Positions 18,714 through 27,064 of a DNA stretch of 64,000 nt are shown here, piece after piece. The stretch spans positions 124,001-188,000 of the forward strand of contig NZ_VTOX01000002.1 of NCBI RefSeq assembly GCF_012184415.1. The letters run 5' to 3'. The notes beneath the pieces were generated by a model. The model was not told the origin of the DNA. It did no database searches and saw only the letters and a list, made by a program, of their open reading frames with translations. Position numbers and translations under genes: made by a program. The DNA comes from Ramlibacter lithotrophicus. Lineage in GTDB: Bacteria > Pseudomonadota > Gammaproteobacteria > Burkholderiales > Burkholderiaceae_C. The first letter of the stretch is position 1. The number at the start of each line of letters is the position of its first letter.

Positions 18714-19928
18714 TTATTTCGCCGGGCGGACGATCCTGGCCGCGTCGAACTTCTGCCCCGGCGCCTGGATCAGCACGGTCTGGCCGACCGGCTGCTTGAT
18801 GGCGGTGAGCTCGTAGTTGACGTACGGAATGTCCAGCCACTGCTGGAAGCTGTAACCGGGCTTGGTCGAGAAATTGCCGATGCCGCGCAGGCTGTCGAAC
18901 TTCATGGTGCGCATCGCCTGCGCCAGCTTCTCCGGGTCCGTGCTCTTGGCGGCCTTGATGCCCTCGACCACCAGGTGCAGCGAATCCGCCGCCTGCAGCA
19001 CCAGCCGGTTGATGTCGCCGCCGGTGCGCTTCTTGTATTCGGCCGCGATGTCCTTGGCCAGCTGCGTCTGCGGCATCTGCGGGTGGTACAGGGCGAACGA
19101 CAGCAGGTACCGGCCGCCCTCCTTCACGTTCTGCCAGAAGTCGGGATAGTCGGCCAGGCCGCCGCCGTCGTACATGAGGGTCTTCGGGCTCGGCGCCACG
19201 CCCTGTTCGTACATCTGGTTCATCACGAGGTAGGCCGCGGGCGGCAGCATCGTCAGCACGACCACGTCGGGGGGGTTCGCGCGCAGCGGCAGGATGGCGG
19301 CGGTGAAGTCCTTGCTGGCACGGTCCAGCGTCTCGTACTTGTATTCGACGTTCGGCGCCTTCTGCTTGAGCAGTTCGCCGGTGAGCTTGGCCTGGCCGAT
19401 GCCGTAGTCCGTGTTCTCCGCGAAGGCCACCACGCGCTTGACCTTCATCGTCGCCAGCGTCTCTGCCATCGACGACGACACCAGCGTGTTGTACGGCGAC
19501 GTGTTGAACACTTCCGGATAGCCGCGCTTGCGCACGTCGTCCGACCAACAGTTGGTGTTGACGTACGGCGTCTTGTAGCGGTGCGCGACCTCGATCTCCG
19601 CCAGGCACACCGAGCTCTGGTGGCCGCCCGCCAGCGCCACGACCTTGTTGCTGGTGATCAGCTTCTCGGTGGCGGCGCGCCCTTTTTCCGGGATGCCCTG
19701 GTTGTCCTCGTACAGGACCTGGATCTGCCGCCCGAGCACGCCGCCCTTCGCGTTGATCATGTCCTTGAGGATTTCCATGCCGTCCTTGACCTGCGTGCCT
19801 TGCACCACGGACCCGGGGGGTGACTGGGTGATGCTGGCCCCGATCAGGATCGGGTCGGCGGCCAGCGCCGGCAGCGCGAGGAGCGCGGAACCGAGCAGGC
19901 CCAGGGAACGAACGCGCGTCGAGGTCAT
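18714..19928 (-). CDS. ABC transporter substrate-binding protein, branched-chain amino-acid type (second system)
   Basis: 404 residues with a signal peptide (MTSTRVRSLGLLGSALLALPALA). The mature part DPILIGASITQSPPGSVVQGTQVKDGMEILKDMINAKGG shows the Leu/Ile/Val-binding fold. GGHQSSVCLAEIEVAHRYKTPYVNTN is typical of the amide/urea- and aromatic-related subgroup of these proteins, but the ligand is not certain. AAGGAGACC precedes the ATG. It is the first gene of the leftward five-gene operon, 74 bases ahead of the LivH gene. Confidence 0.9.
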   Translation of the reverse strand: MTSTRVRSLGLLGSALLALPALAADPILIGASITQSPPGSVVQGTQVKDGMEILKDMINAKGGVLGRQIQVLYEDNQGIPEKGRAATEKLITSNKVVALAGGHQSSVCLAEIEVAHRYKTPYVNTNCWSDDVRKRGYPEVFNTSPYNTLVSSSMAETLATMKVKRVVAFAENTDYGIGQAKLTGELLKQKAPNVEYKYETLDRASKDFTAAILPLRANPPDVVVLTMLPPAAYLVMNQMYEQGVAPSPKTLMYDGGGLADYPDFWQNVKEGGRYLLSFALYHPQMPQTQLAKDIAAEYKKRTGGDINRLVLQAADSLHLVVEGIKAAKSTDPEKLAQAMRTMKFDSLRGIGNFSTKPGYSFQQWLDIPYVNYELTAIKQPVGQTVLIQAPGQKFDAARIVRPAK

Positions 19929-20142
19929 CGAGGTCTCCTTTGGTGTAGCGGCGCGAACAGCCGCCGCGCTTGGTCGGGCGGAATGTACGCCCCGGCTGCG
20001 CCGCCGGCTCGCGGGGAAACCCCCAAGCACGCGTTCATTCCTGTCGCCAGGCTGACAGATGGCGGGGGCATTGGAACTTTGCCATTCGCCCCGGCCCGCT
20101 GCGTATGATCCGGGCTCGATCCCCGACACCTGCGAAGTTGCC

Positions 20143-20580
20143 ATGACCAAGCCCTTGCCCAGCCTTCTGTCCGCCGCCCTGCTCGCCGCCGCGGGCTTCG
20201 CCGGCTTCGCCGGCGCCGCCGACGCGCCCGCCAAGGAAGCGGCCACCGAAACCCTGCCCAGCGGCGTCGTCGTCAAGCACACCCGCACCGGCAGCGGCGC
20301 CAGTCCCGCCGCCAGCGACACGGTGCGTGTCCACTACCGCGGCCGCCTGGACAACGGCACCGAATTCGACAGCTCGCACAAGCGCGGCATGCCCGCCACC
20401 TTTCCGCTGAACGGCGTCATCCGGTGCTGGACCGAAGGCGTGCAGAAGATGAAGGTGGGCGGCGCGGCGACATTGACCTGCCCCCCGGCAACAGCCTACG
20501 GCTCGCGCGGCGCGGGCGGGGTGGTGCCGCCCAACGCCAGGCTGACGTTCGACGTGGAACTGCTCGCGATCGAGAAGTAG
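20143..20580 (+). CDS. FKBP-type peptidyl-prolyl cis-trans isomerase, secreted
   Basis: 145 residues with a signal peptide (to about residue 25, AGFAGFAGAADA). The FKBP domain shows VRVHYRGRLDNGTEFDSS, FPLNGVIRCWTEGVQKMKVGG and AYGSRGAGGVVPPNARLTFDVELL. It should catalyse proline isomerisation in the periplasm. Two cysteines (in IRCW and LTCPP) are placed so that they could form a disulfide. Start MTKPLPS is chosen over an upstream GTG/ATG because it opens the signal peptide. Confidence 0.92.
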   Translation: MTKPLPSLLSAALLAAAGFAGFAGAADAPAKEAATETLPSGVVVKHTRTGSGASPAASDTVRVHYRGRLDNGTEFDSSHKRGMPATFPLNGVIRCWTEGVQKMKVGGAATLTCPPATAYGSRGAGGVVPPNARLTFDVELLAIEK

Positions 20581-20598
20581 GAGCGCCTGGCTGCGGCT

Positions 20599-21048
20599 TC
20601 AGGGCCGCAACATGTGGAAGTTCAGCAGGCGGGTGGCGATCAGCGTCTCCACCAGGAAGCACAGCAGCGCCGCGAGGAAGCAGAACACCCCCGCCAGGAA
20701 GCCGGTCACGGCGTAGCGGTTGATCTGCATCGCCGCGGTCTCGCCGAGAAACAGCAGGATGATGGTCGCGCCGATCATGAAGGCGCACGTCGTCAGCAGC
20801 GCGATGCAGGCGTTCGTCAGCCGGCCTCGGGTGCGCAGCTCCGACAGCTCCGCGTGCGCGCGGCGCAGGAACTCCGCGTCGGTGGACTCGCGCGCGCGGT
20901 CCTCCACCAGCCGCGCCCGGTCGATGATGCGGGCCAGCCGCCCGGCCACCGCGCCGATCATTCCCGACACGGCCGTGAGCAGGAACACGGGCGCCACGGC
21001 GAGCTGGATCCCGTGGGTGACGGTGCTGGCATCGAAGGCGAGGGGCAT
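20599..21048 (-). CDS. DUF2721 family membrane protein
   Basis: 149 residues starting MPLAFDASTVTHGIQLAVAPVFLLTAVSGMIGAV. Three hydrophobic segments flank a charged helix (ARIIDRARLVEDRARESTDAEFLRRAHAEL), the usual layout of DUF2721 proteins. The function of the family is unknown. The gene is convergent with the FKBP gene (18-base gap). Confidence 0.8.
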   Translation of the reverse strand: MPLAFDASTVTHGIQLAVAPVFLLTAVSGMIGAVAGRLARIIDRARLVEDRARESTDAEFLRRAHAELSELRTRGRLTNACIALLTTCAFMIGATIILLFLGETAAMQINRYAVTGFLAGVFCFLAALLCFLVETLIATRLLNFHMLRP

Positions 21049-21191
21049 GGCGGGAAAGCAACGTCGCTCAGTGACGGAGTGCACGGACACGCGTGATTAT
21101 CGCCACCGGCCGGGCCGCCTGCGCATCGGCTCGACATAATCGGCCGGCTGTCACGCAGCGCAGGACCAACTCAAACATCCCGGAGGCCTTC

Positions 21192-21947
21192 ATGTCGACA
21201 TCGAGCTACCTCGCCAACTTCGGCGTCACGATCGGGCAGGCGCGCGAGTATGTTCTCGCCCACCTGAACGACCCGCACGCCATCGTCGCCACCGCCCGCC
21301 AGTACGGGATCACGAACGACATGCTGGGCGAGATCGCCGGTGGCTACAGCGCCGCCGAGGTGCGCGGCTATCTCGCCGGCTTCGGCATCGACGCCACGCC
21401 GCTGGAGGCGGAGTCGCTGTTCCCCCCGGACATGCTGGCGTTCTCGGAAGTGATGGCGCTCAATGCCGCGACTGGCGCGCTTTCGACCGCATCGCTGCGC
21501 GCCCAGGTGATCGCCCACACCGGCGAATCCGCCTACAACGCGGCCTTCGATCCGAACCACTACGCCGGCGGCCTGGACGGCATCTTCTCGGCGGCGGACC
21601 TCGGCGTCTCGAGCCTGGGTGACCTGCCGGCGACGGCCGCGACCCTGGAGTCGCTGTTCTACGGCACCATCATCCGGCTGGCCGGCACGCTGGACATGCA
21701 GGAAGCGATGGAAGTCGCCCAGTTCGTGCAAGAGAAGGGCGCGGCGCTCGAAAACGAAGATCCCGCGGTGCTGCAGGAGTTCATGGCGCTGATGCACGGC
21801 ATCGTGGCCGACCCGGGCAACCCGCCGGCTCTGGGCGAAGACCAGATCGCGCAGGCGGCCGTCGCCTCCGCCGTCGCGCTGGTGGCCGTCGCCTCGCAGC
21901 ACGACCAGAGCCTGTTCGCCGAACTGCTCACCGGCTTCTCGTTCTGA
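21192..21947 (+). CDS. Hypothetical protein (251 aa)
   Basis: Starts MSTSSYLANFGVTIGQAREYVLAHLNDPHAIVATARQYGITNDMLGEIAG. No signal peptide or membrane segment is evident. The residue mix is acidic and Ala/Leu-rich, suggesting an all-helical soluble protein. GGAGG lies 8 bases before the ATG. The first 75 residues look like a repeatable helical unit of the kind seen at the ends of large secreted proteins, but I cannot name a family. Confidence 0.78.
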   Translation: MSTSSYLANFGVTIGQAREYVLAHLNDPHAIVATARQYGITNDMLGEIAGGYSAAEVRGYLAGFGIDATPLEAESLFPPDMLAFSEVMALNAATGALSTASLRAQVIAHTGESAYNAAFDPNHYAGGLDGIFSAADLGVSSLGDLPATAATLESLFYGTIIRLAGTLDMQEAMEVAQFVQEKGAALENEDPAVLQEFMALMHGIVADPGNPPALGEDQIAQAAVASAVALVAVASQHDQSLFAELLTGFSF

Positions 21948-21973
21948 AGCCGCCGCGGGGCGGCCATGAGCTT

Positions 21974-22102
21974 ATGCGGATAAGCAAGTGGTGCCCCCGG
22001 ATCGACCGGTTCACCATCGGGCAGGCCTTCGGCAACTGGGAGAAGGCGAACCGGGCCCATTTCGCCGACGGCGCGAGCTTCGACCAGATCTTTCGCAAAT
22101 GA
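21974..22102 (+). CDS. Possible small ORF (42 aa), maybe a gene remnant
   Basis: Reads MRISKWCPRIDRFTIGQAF and then GNWEKANRAHFADGASFDQIFRK before a TGA. No ribosome site precedes it. The composition is protein-like rather than random, so it may be the tail of a broken gene or a genuine small protein. It lies in the 276-base gap between the 251-aa and 163-aa genes; the rest of that gap shows nothing recognisable. Confidence 0.3.
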   Translation: MRISKWCPRIDRFTIGQAFGNWEKANRAHFADGASFDQIFRK

Positions 22103-22223
22103 GCGGCTGCGATCCGGCGAACCTGACCCGGATCAAGGAAATGCGGCCGGGGCCGCCTAGAACTCATCCGTCGACGGCGCGCGGCACCCGCTCTTGCGCC
22201 GCCCGAGTTGCCCAGGGTCCGCC

Positions 22224-22715
22224 ATGGCACGCCCGCGCGCGCTTCACGTCCTCGCCTTCCTGCTGCCGCTGGCAGCGGCCCCTGTGCTGGCCAGCGAGGC
22301 CGCGTCCCGCTTCCACTGCCAGGTGACCGGCACCGAGACGCTGGCCGGACTGGCGCCCGACGGCGGCACCGCGGAACTGAGCCGCTTCACGTGCCGCGTC
22401 AAGGGCGGGCCGCTCGACGGGTTCGTGGCCACCGGCACCAACCTCTGGGGCGGCCGGCTGCGCGACGGACTGCTGCTCGGCTCGCTGGTCGTCGCGCGCA
22501 AGGCGCACTCCATCGTCGTCTACGAAGTGCAGGAAGTCACCCGCCGCGCCCGCCCGCCCGGGGCCGACGCCCGTTCCTGGGAAGGGCAAGGCACGGGGGT
22601 CTACAAACTGGCGACGGGTGTGGCCGCGCACCTGGCGGGCAAATCGTTCCACTCGATCGCCCGCTCCGCCGGCCCGGGTGCCTTCACGATCGAGACCGTC
22701 GTGGAAGACGACTGA
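22224..22715 (+). CDS. Secreted protein of unknown function (163 aa)
   Basis: A signal peptide (MARPRALHVLAFLLPLAAAPVLA) precedes a mature chain with two cysteines (FHCQVTG and FTCRVKGG) that could pair. The protein is rich in short beta-like segments (LLLGSLVVARKAHSIVVYEVQEV). No domain was recognised. It is convergent with the RidA gene; the two stops are separated only by zero to one base. Confidence 0.72.
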   Translation: MARPRALHVLAFLLPLAAAPVLASEAASRFHCQVTGTETLAGLAPDGGTAELSRFTCRVKGGPLDGFVATGTNLWGGRLRDGLLLGSLVVARKAHSIVVYEVQEVTRRARPPGADARSWEGQGTGVYKLATGVAAHLAGKSFHSIARSAGPGAFTIETVVEDD

Positions 22716-23186
22716 TCAGTCGCGGATCTCGAACACGGCCTCCACTTCCACCGCGACGCCGCGCGGCAGCGAACCGGCGCCCACGGCCGTGCGGGCATGC
22801 CTGCCGGCGTCGCCGAACACGGCGACGAAGAAGTCGGAAGCGCCGTTGACCACCTTCGGGTGCTCGGTGAACTGCGGCACGGCGTTGACGAAGCCGCCCA
22901 CGCGCACGCAGCGCACCACCCGGTCGAGATCGCCGCCGAGCGCCTGCGCCACCTGGGCCAGCACGTTGATCGCGCACAGGCGGGCCGCGCTCTGCCCCTC
23001 CTCGACGGTCAGGGTCGCACCGAGCTGGCCGAGGAACTGCGCCTTGCCGTCCTGCACCGGCACCTGGCCGGCGATGAACAGGAGATTGCCCGCACGCACG
23101 GCTGGCACGTAGTTGGCGGCGGGCGTGGGCGCCACGGGGAGGGTCACGCCCAGTTCGGCCAGCCTGGCCTGGATCTTCGAAGTCAT
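22716..23186 (-). CDS. RidA/YjgF family protein
   Basis: 156 residues. LLFIAGQVPVQDGKAQFLGQLGATLTVEEGQSAARLCAINVLAQVAQALGGDLDRVVRCVRVGGFVN and PKVVNGASDFFVAVFGDAGRHARTAVGAGSLPRGVAVEVEAVFEI match the RidA-like fold; this is the longer subgroup similar to the putative translation-inhibitor endoribonuclease proteins. RidA proteins deaminate reactive enamine/imine intermediates. The key arginine is present in GRHARTAVG. It lies 29 bases after the aldo/keto reductase gene on the same strand. Confidence 0.9.
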   Translation of the reverse strand: MTSKIQARLAELGVTLPVAPTPAANYVPAVRAGNLLFIAGQVPVQDGKAQFLGQLGATLTVEEGQSAARLCAINVLAQVAQALGGDLDRVVRCVRVGGFVNAVPQFTEHPKVVNGASDFFVAVFGDAGRHARTAVGAGSLPRGVAVEVEAVFEIRD

Positions 23187-23215
23187 GGCTCGTCTTTCCT
23201 CGTGTGGGACAGGAT

Positions 23216-24061
23216 TCAGATCATCTCGAGCGGCGTGGCGCGCGACGGCGGCGCAAAGAGCGCATCGAGTTCCGCCAGCGCGGCCGCGTCCAGCGGCTGC
23301 GCCAGGGCACCGAGATTCTCCGCGAGGCGCTGCGCGCTCGAAGTCTTGGGAATGGCGACGACGTCGTCCCTGGCCAGCAGCCACGCCAGCCCGGCCTGCG
23401 CCGGCGTCATGCCGTGCCGCCCGGCGAATGCCGCCAGGCCGCGATGCCGTACCAGCCGCCCCTGCTCGATCGGTGAATACGCCATGGTCGGAATGCCGCG
23501 CTCGCGCTGCCACGGCAGCAGGTCCCATTCGATGCCGCGGCGGGTGAGGTTGTAGAGGACCTGGTTCGTCTGCACCCCGGGGCCGCCGGGCAGCGACCAC
23601 AGTTCCCGCATCGCCGCCGGATCGAGGTTGCTCACGCCCCAGTGGCGGATCAGGCCGTCCCGCTGCAGGCGCTCGAACGCGCCCACCGTCTCGGCCAGCG
23701 GGACGCTGCCGCCCCAGTGCAGCAGGTAGAGGTCGAGCCGGTCGGTCCCGAGGCGTTTCAGGCTGGCCGTGCAGGCTGCGCGCATTCCCGCCACGGAGGC
23801 GTTGTGCGGGTAGACCTTGCTCACCAGGAACACTTCGTCGCGCCGCCCGGCGATCGCCTGGCCTACCAGCGTTTCGGTGCGGCCCTCGCCGTACATCTCG
23901 GCCGTGTCGATGAGCGACAGGCCGTGGTCGAGCCCGGCGCGCAGGCTGGCGATCTCCTGCGCCTTGAGCGCCGCATCCTCGCCCATCATCCAGGTGCCCT
24001 GCCCCAGGGCCGGCACCGTCTCGCCGCACGGCAGGCGGACGGTCTTGATCGTGGTCGTCAT
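23216..24061 (-). CDS. Aldo/keto reductase
   Basis: 281 residues starting MTTTIKTVRLPCGETVPALGQGTW. The catalytic residues of the family are visible: Asp and Tyr in LIDTAEMYGEG, Lys in FLVSKVYPHN, and His in LYLLHWGGSVPL. The C-terminal VVAIPKTSSAQRLAENLGAL binds NADPH. The enzyme would reduce aldehydes or ketones. A longer in-frame reading to 24139 uses codons from the hairpin repeat and is not favoured. Confidence 0.92.
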   Translation of the reverse strand: MTTTIKTVRLPCGETVPALGQGTWMMGEDAALKAQEIASLRAGLDHGLSLIDTAEMYGEGRTETLVGQAIAGRRDEVFLVSKVYPHNASVAGMRAACTASLKRLGTDRLDLYLLHWGGSVPLAETVGAFERLQRDGLIRHWGVSNLDPAAMRELWSLPGGPGVQTNQVLYNLTRRGIEWDLLPWQRERGIPTMAYSPIEQGRLVRHRGLAAFAGRHGMTPAQAGLAWLLARDDVVAIPKTSSAQRLAENLGALAQPLDAAALAELDALFAPPSRATPLEMI

Positions 24062-24092
24062 CGCGTCATTGGAGCAGTGAAAGCGGACATCC

Positions 24093-24202
24093 ATACGCAG
24101 AAGCCGCAGAGGTTTCGCAGAAGCCGCAAAAGAATTCAAAAAGATTCTTTGTCTTTTTTGCGGCTTCTGCGTTTCCTTTGCGGCTTCTGCGTCCGGCTGT
24201 TG
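24093..24202. repeat. Large hairpin repeat, copy 2
   Basis: Two arms made of tandem GCAGAAGCCGCAAA-like units face each other: left arm about 24094-24130, right arm about 24159-24200 ending GTCCGGCTGTTG. The transcript would fold into a long stem of some 38 base pairs with a short A/T-rich loop. The units and the end sequence match the repeat at 15105-15304, but here the spacer is very short. It lies just upstream of the aldo/keto reductase gene. Confidence 0.82.
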
Positions 24203-24220
24203 GGTGTTCTACGCCTCCGC

Positions 24221-25036
24221 TCAGCGCAGCATCGAAGACATCGCCGACAGGCAATTGATCATCCGCACGCCAGCCTCGATCGACGGGGCCTCGAAGCCCA
24301 CCTCGTCGCCCGCCATCCGGCGCAGCGCAGGCCACTGGCAGAAGAGGTCGGCCAGCGCCGGGCCCTGGGTCTCGATGCGCACCTGCAGCGGCGCCGCGAC
24401 CCGCAACGCAACCGGTAGCGGCCGGCGCAGCGCCTCGCTCACGCCGGCACGGATCGCGGCCCGCGACTCTTCCGGCGACAGGCTGACGCCGCTGGTATGG
24501 CCGGTGGCACGCTTGGTCTGGACGAACACGGCTTGCGGAAACAGCGGCCGGTGCTCCTCGATGAACGCGTCGTCGCCGCTGCCCATCACGACCGGCACGC
24601 CGTACTCGCCGGCCAGCGCGCCGTAGATGGCGGCTTCGCCCACCTCGGCGTCGTTGAACAGCACGCGCCGGAACGCGAAGCTGTTGATCGTGTGCGCCAG
24701 GATGCCGCGGCCCTGGGCCCGCGAGTGGTAACCGACCAGGCACACGGCCGCGACGCCTTGCTCGACGCCGGCCATCATGCCGAGATAGCGCGGCTTGCCG
24801 AGGACGAACTGCGCTCGCGCGTCGAGCTGTTCCGCGGCCATGTTGCGGAAGTCGCCGTGCGAGTCGTTGACCAGCACCTCGGTGGCGCCGCCGTCGAAGG
24901 CGCCGGCGATCGCCGCGTTGGCCTCGTGCGTCATCAGCACGCGGGCCCGTTCGTATTCCGGGTTGCCGGCGCGCACCTGCTGGTGGTGCACGACGCCGGC
25001 GACGCCTTCGATGTCGGTGGAGATCAGGATCTTCAT
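24221..25036 (-). CDS. dppA: D-aminopeptidase of the DppA (M55) family
   Basis: 271 residues. The start MKILISTDIEGVAGVVHHQQ holds the metal-binding Asp and Glu of family M55, and ATEVLVNDSHGDFRNM and VCLVGYHSRAQGRGILAHT give further conserved metal and active-site residues. Family members cleave D-Ala-containing dipeptides in the cytoplasm. Its start overlaps the stop of the P1-family peptidase gene by four bases, and it is the last gene of the glutathione/dipeptide importer operon. Confidence 0.88.
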   Translation of the reverse strand: MKILISTDIEGVAGVVHHQQVRAGNPEYERARVLMTHEANAAIAGAFDGGATEVLVNDSHGDFRNMAAEQLDARAQFVLGKPRYLGMMAGVEQGVAAVCLVGYHSRAQGRGILAHTINSFAFRRVLFNDAEVGEAAIYGALAGEYGVPVVMGSGDDAFIEEHRPLFPQAVFVQTKRATGHTSGVSLSPEESRAAIRAGVSEALRRPLPVALRVAAPLQVRIETQGPALADLFCQWPALRRMAGDEVGFEAPSIEAGVRMINCLSAMSSMLR

Positions 25037-26136
25037 GGTGAGGTCCGGGCCGGCGGCTGCGACAGCGAACGCCAGCTGGCAAGCAGGTCGGCAAGGCACT
25101 CGCGACGATGGCCGTCGCGGCCGGTGACGGGCCGCGCATGCCACAGCGCGTTCACGATCGCCTGCTCGCAGGCGTCGGCGGCGGCCTGGAACAGCGGGTC
25201 GAGCACGCCGTCATGCAACATCGCGATCGCCGGCATCGGCCGCTCGATCAGGTGCGGCACGGTGTACGCGGTGGAGAACGCCAGCGCGATGTCGCCGCTG
25301 CCATGGCCGAAGACGGAACCGGTGCGGGCCAGGCCGGCGCCGGCGCGCAGCGCCAGCCGGCGCAGCTGGCGGGCGTCCAGCGGCGCGTCGGTGGCCAGCA
25401 GCAGGATGATCGAACCCTGCTCGGGGACGCCATCGCCCTCATCGCGAGCCCCGCGAGCCCCCCTCCCAGCCTCCCCCCAGCGGGGGGAGGAGCCGGCCAG
25501 GTGCCGGCCCACCGGATGTCCGGCGATGGTGAGCTGCGGCAGCTTGCCGAAGTTGGCCAGCACCAGCGCCCCCAGCGTGTGCCCGCCGCCGGCGACGCGG
25601 CGCGACGCCGACCCGATGCCGCCCTTCAGCTCGAAGGACGACATGCCGCGGCCGGCGCCGACGGCGCCTTGCTCGAAATCCGCGCCGGCGGCGGCCCAGG
25701 CCTCCAGGTAGTGCTCATCGCCCAGCGCCATGCGCTGGATGTCGTTGAGAAAACCGTCGTTGCACTCGAAGACCAGCGGATTGACGGTGGGCAGGCTGCG
25801 TCCACTCTCGGGATTGGCGCCTATGCATTGCCGGATCTGCGCCATCGCCATCGCCGGCACAGAGAACGTGTTGGTCAGGGCGATCGGCGTTTCCAGCACG
25901 CCCAGTTCGTCGACCTGCACCAGTCCCACGCTCTTGCCGAAACCGTTGAGGACGACGGCCGCCGCCGGCACCTTGTCGCGGTACGGATCGCCGGCATGCG
26001 GCCGCACGACGGTGACGCCGGTCTGCACCGCGCCGTGCGCCAGCGTGTGGTGGCCCACCGTGACTCCGTGCACGTCGCTGATCGCGTTGCGCGGACCCGC
26101 CGCGAGCGTGCCGATGTGCGGGACGGCGAAATGCAT
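25033..26136 (-). CDS. P1 family (DmpA-like) aminopeptidase with an in-frame repeat insertion
   Basis: 367 residues starting MHFAVPHIG. DmpA-like motifs are NAISDVHGVTVGHHT, GAGRGMSSFELKGGIGSASR and QGSIILLLATDAPLDARQL. These N-terminal nucleophile enzymes cut themselves before a serine; here that would be Gly241-Ser242. Residues about 216-238 (SSPRWGEAGRGARGARDE...) are unlike the family and are encoded by a GC-rich hairpin repeat (25470-25490). The gene overlaps dppA by four bases and follows the importer permease by four. It likely trims peptides brought in by that importer. Confidence 0.88.
   Translation of the reverse strand: MHFAVPHIGTLAAGPRNAISDVHGVTVGHHTLAHGAVQTGVTVVRPHAGDPYRDKVPAAAVVLNGFGKSVGLVQVDELGVLETPIALTNTFSVPAMAMAQIRQCIGANPESGRSLPTVNPLVFECNDGFLNDIQRMALGDEHYLEAWAAAGADFEQGAVGAGRGMSSFELKGGIGSASRRVAGGGHTLGALVLANFGKLPQLTIAGHPVGRHLAGSSPRWGEAGRGARGARDEGDGVPEQGSIILLLATDAPLDARQLRRLALRAGAGLARTGSVFGHGSGDIALAFSTAYTVPHLIERPMPAIAMLHDGVLDPLFQAAADACEQAIVNALWHARPVTGRDGHRRECLADLLASWRSLSQPPARTSP
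25470..25490. repeat. GC-rich hairpin repeat inside the DmpA-like gene
   Basis: CCTCCCCCC-AGC-GGGGGGAGG is a perfect nine-base-pair stem with a three-base loop. It is followed on the coding strand by runs of G and by a doubled CTCGCGGGG-like unit. The same stem-loop design occurs between genes at 42898-42918. Here it is translated in frame. Confidence 0.75.
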
Positions 26137-26140
26137 GACT

Positions 26141-27064
26141 TCAGGTCCGGTCGATCTTCGGGTCCAGCGCGTCGCGCATGCCGTCGCCCAGCAGGTTGAA
26201 CGCCAGCACCGTGAAGAAGATCGCCAGGCTGGGGAACAGTGCCACGTGCGGCGCGTTGACCATGTCGGCACGCGCCTCGTTGAGCATCGCGCCCCACTCC
26301 GGCGTCGGCGGCTGCGCGCCCATGCCGAGGAAGGACAGGCTGGCCGCGGTGATGATCGAGGTGCCCAGCCGCATCGTGAAGTACACGACGATCGCCGAGA
26401 TGCTGCCGGGCAGGATGTGCCGCATCACGATCGTCCAGTCGTTGGCGCCGACGCTGCGCACCGCCTCGACGTAGGTCATCTGCTTGAGGACCAGCGTGTT
26501 GCCGCGCACCAGCCGCGCGAACGCCGGCACGCTGAACACCGACACGGCCACCACCACGTTGACCATGCTGCTGCCCAGGATCGCGACGACACCCAGCGCG
26601 AGCAGGATGCCGGGGAAGGCGAACAGCACGTCGGAGATCCGCATCACGATGCGGTCCCACCAGCCGCCGTAGTAGCCGGCGAGCAGGCCCAGGCCGGCGC
26701 CGACCAGGCCGCCCAGGGCCACCGAGAAGAAGCCGGCCGCCAGCGACAGGCGCGCGCCCGAAAGGATGCGGCTGAAGATGTCGCGGCCCAGGGGGTCGAC
26801 GCCCATCCAGTGCTGCCACGACGGCCCGTCGTTGATGCGGTCGTAGTCGAAGAAGTTCTCGGCGTCGTACGGCGCGATCCACGGCGCGAGGATTGCCACG
26901 GCGACCAGCAGCAGCACGAATGCCAGCGCCACCAGCGCCACGTGCTGCTTGCGGAACTTGCGCCAGAACTCGCTCCACGGCGTGCGCACGCGAGCGCTCG
27001 TCGGGACCTCAGCACCGGCACTGGCGTCTTCGGCGGGGACCGGCTGGGTCGAAGGTGCGTTCAT
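26141..27064 (-). CDS. gsiD: Glutathione/dipeptide ABC transporter permease, GsiD/DppC type
   Basis: 307 residues with an N-terminal cytoplasmic arm, one leading membrane helix, then the DppC-type permease domain. Family features are [21 protein letters not shown], the EAA-like loop [24 protein letters not shown] and the C-terminal [16 protein letters not shown]. It pairs with the GsiC/DppB-type permease, whose gene it overlaps by four bases. Gene order matches the iaaA-gsiABCD operon of E. coli, which supports glutathione import; dipeptides remain possible. Confidence 0.88.
   Translation of the reverse strand: MNAPSTQPVPAEDASAGAEVPTSARVRTPWSEFWRKFRKQHVALVALAFVLLLVAVAILAPWIAPYDAENFFDYDRINDGPSWQHWMGVDPLGRDIFSRILSGARLSLAAGFFSVALGGLVGAGLGLLAGYYGGWWDRIVMRISDVLFAFPGILLALGVVAILGSSMVNVVVAVSVFSVPAFARLVRGNTLVLKQMTYVEAVRSVGANDWTIVMRHILPGSISAIVVYFTMRLGTSIITAASLSFLGMGAQPPTPEWGAMLNEARADMVNAPHVALFPSLAIFFTVLAFNLLGDGMRDALDPKIDRT

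Noticed and set aside
24062..24139. N-terminal extension of the aldo/keto reductase (MNSFAASAKPLR...)
   Set aside because: The extra codons come from the hairpin repeat; the family start is at 24061.
25455..25490. Sequencing error or frameshift in the DmpA-like gene
   Set aside because: The frame stays open through the insert and family similarity resumes in the same frame, so an in-frame insertion fits better.
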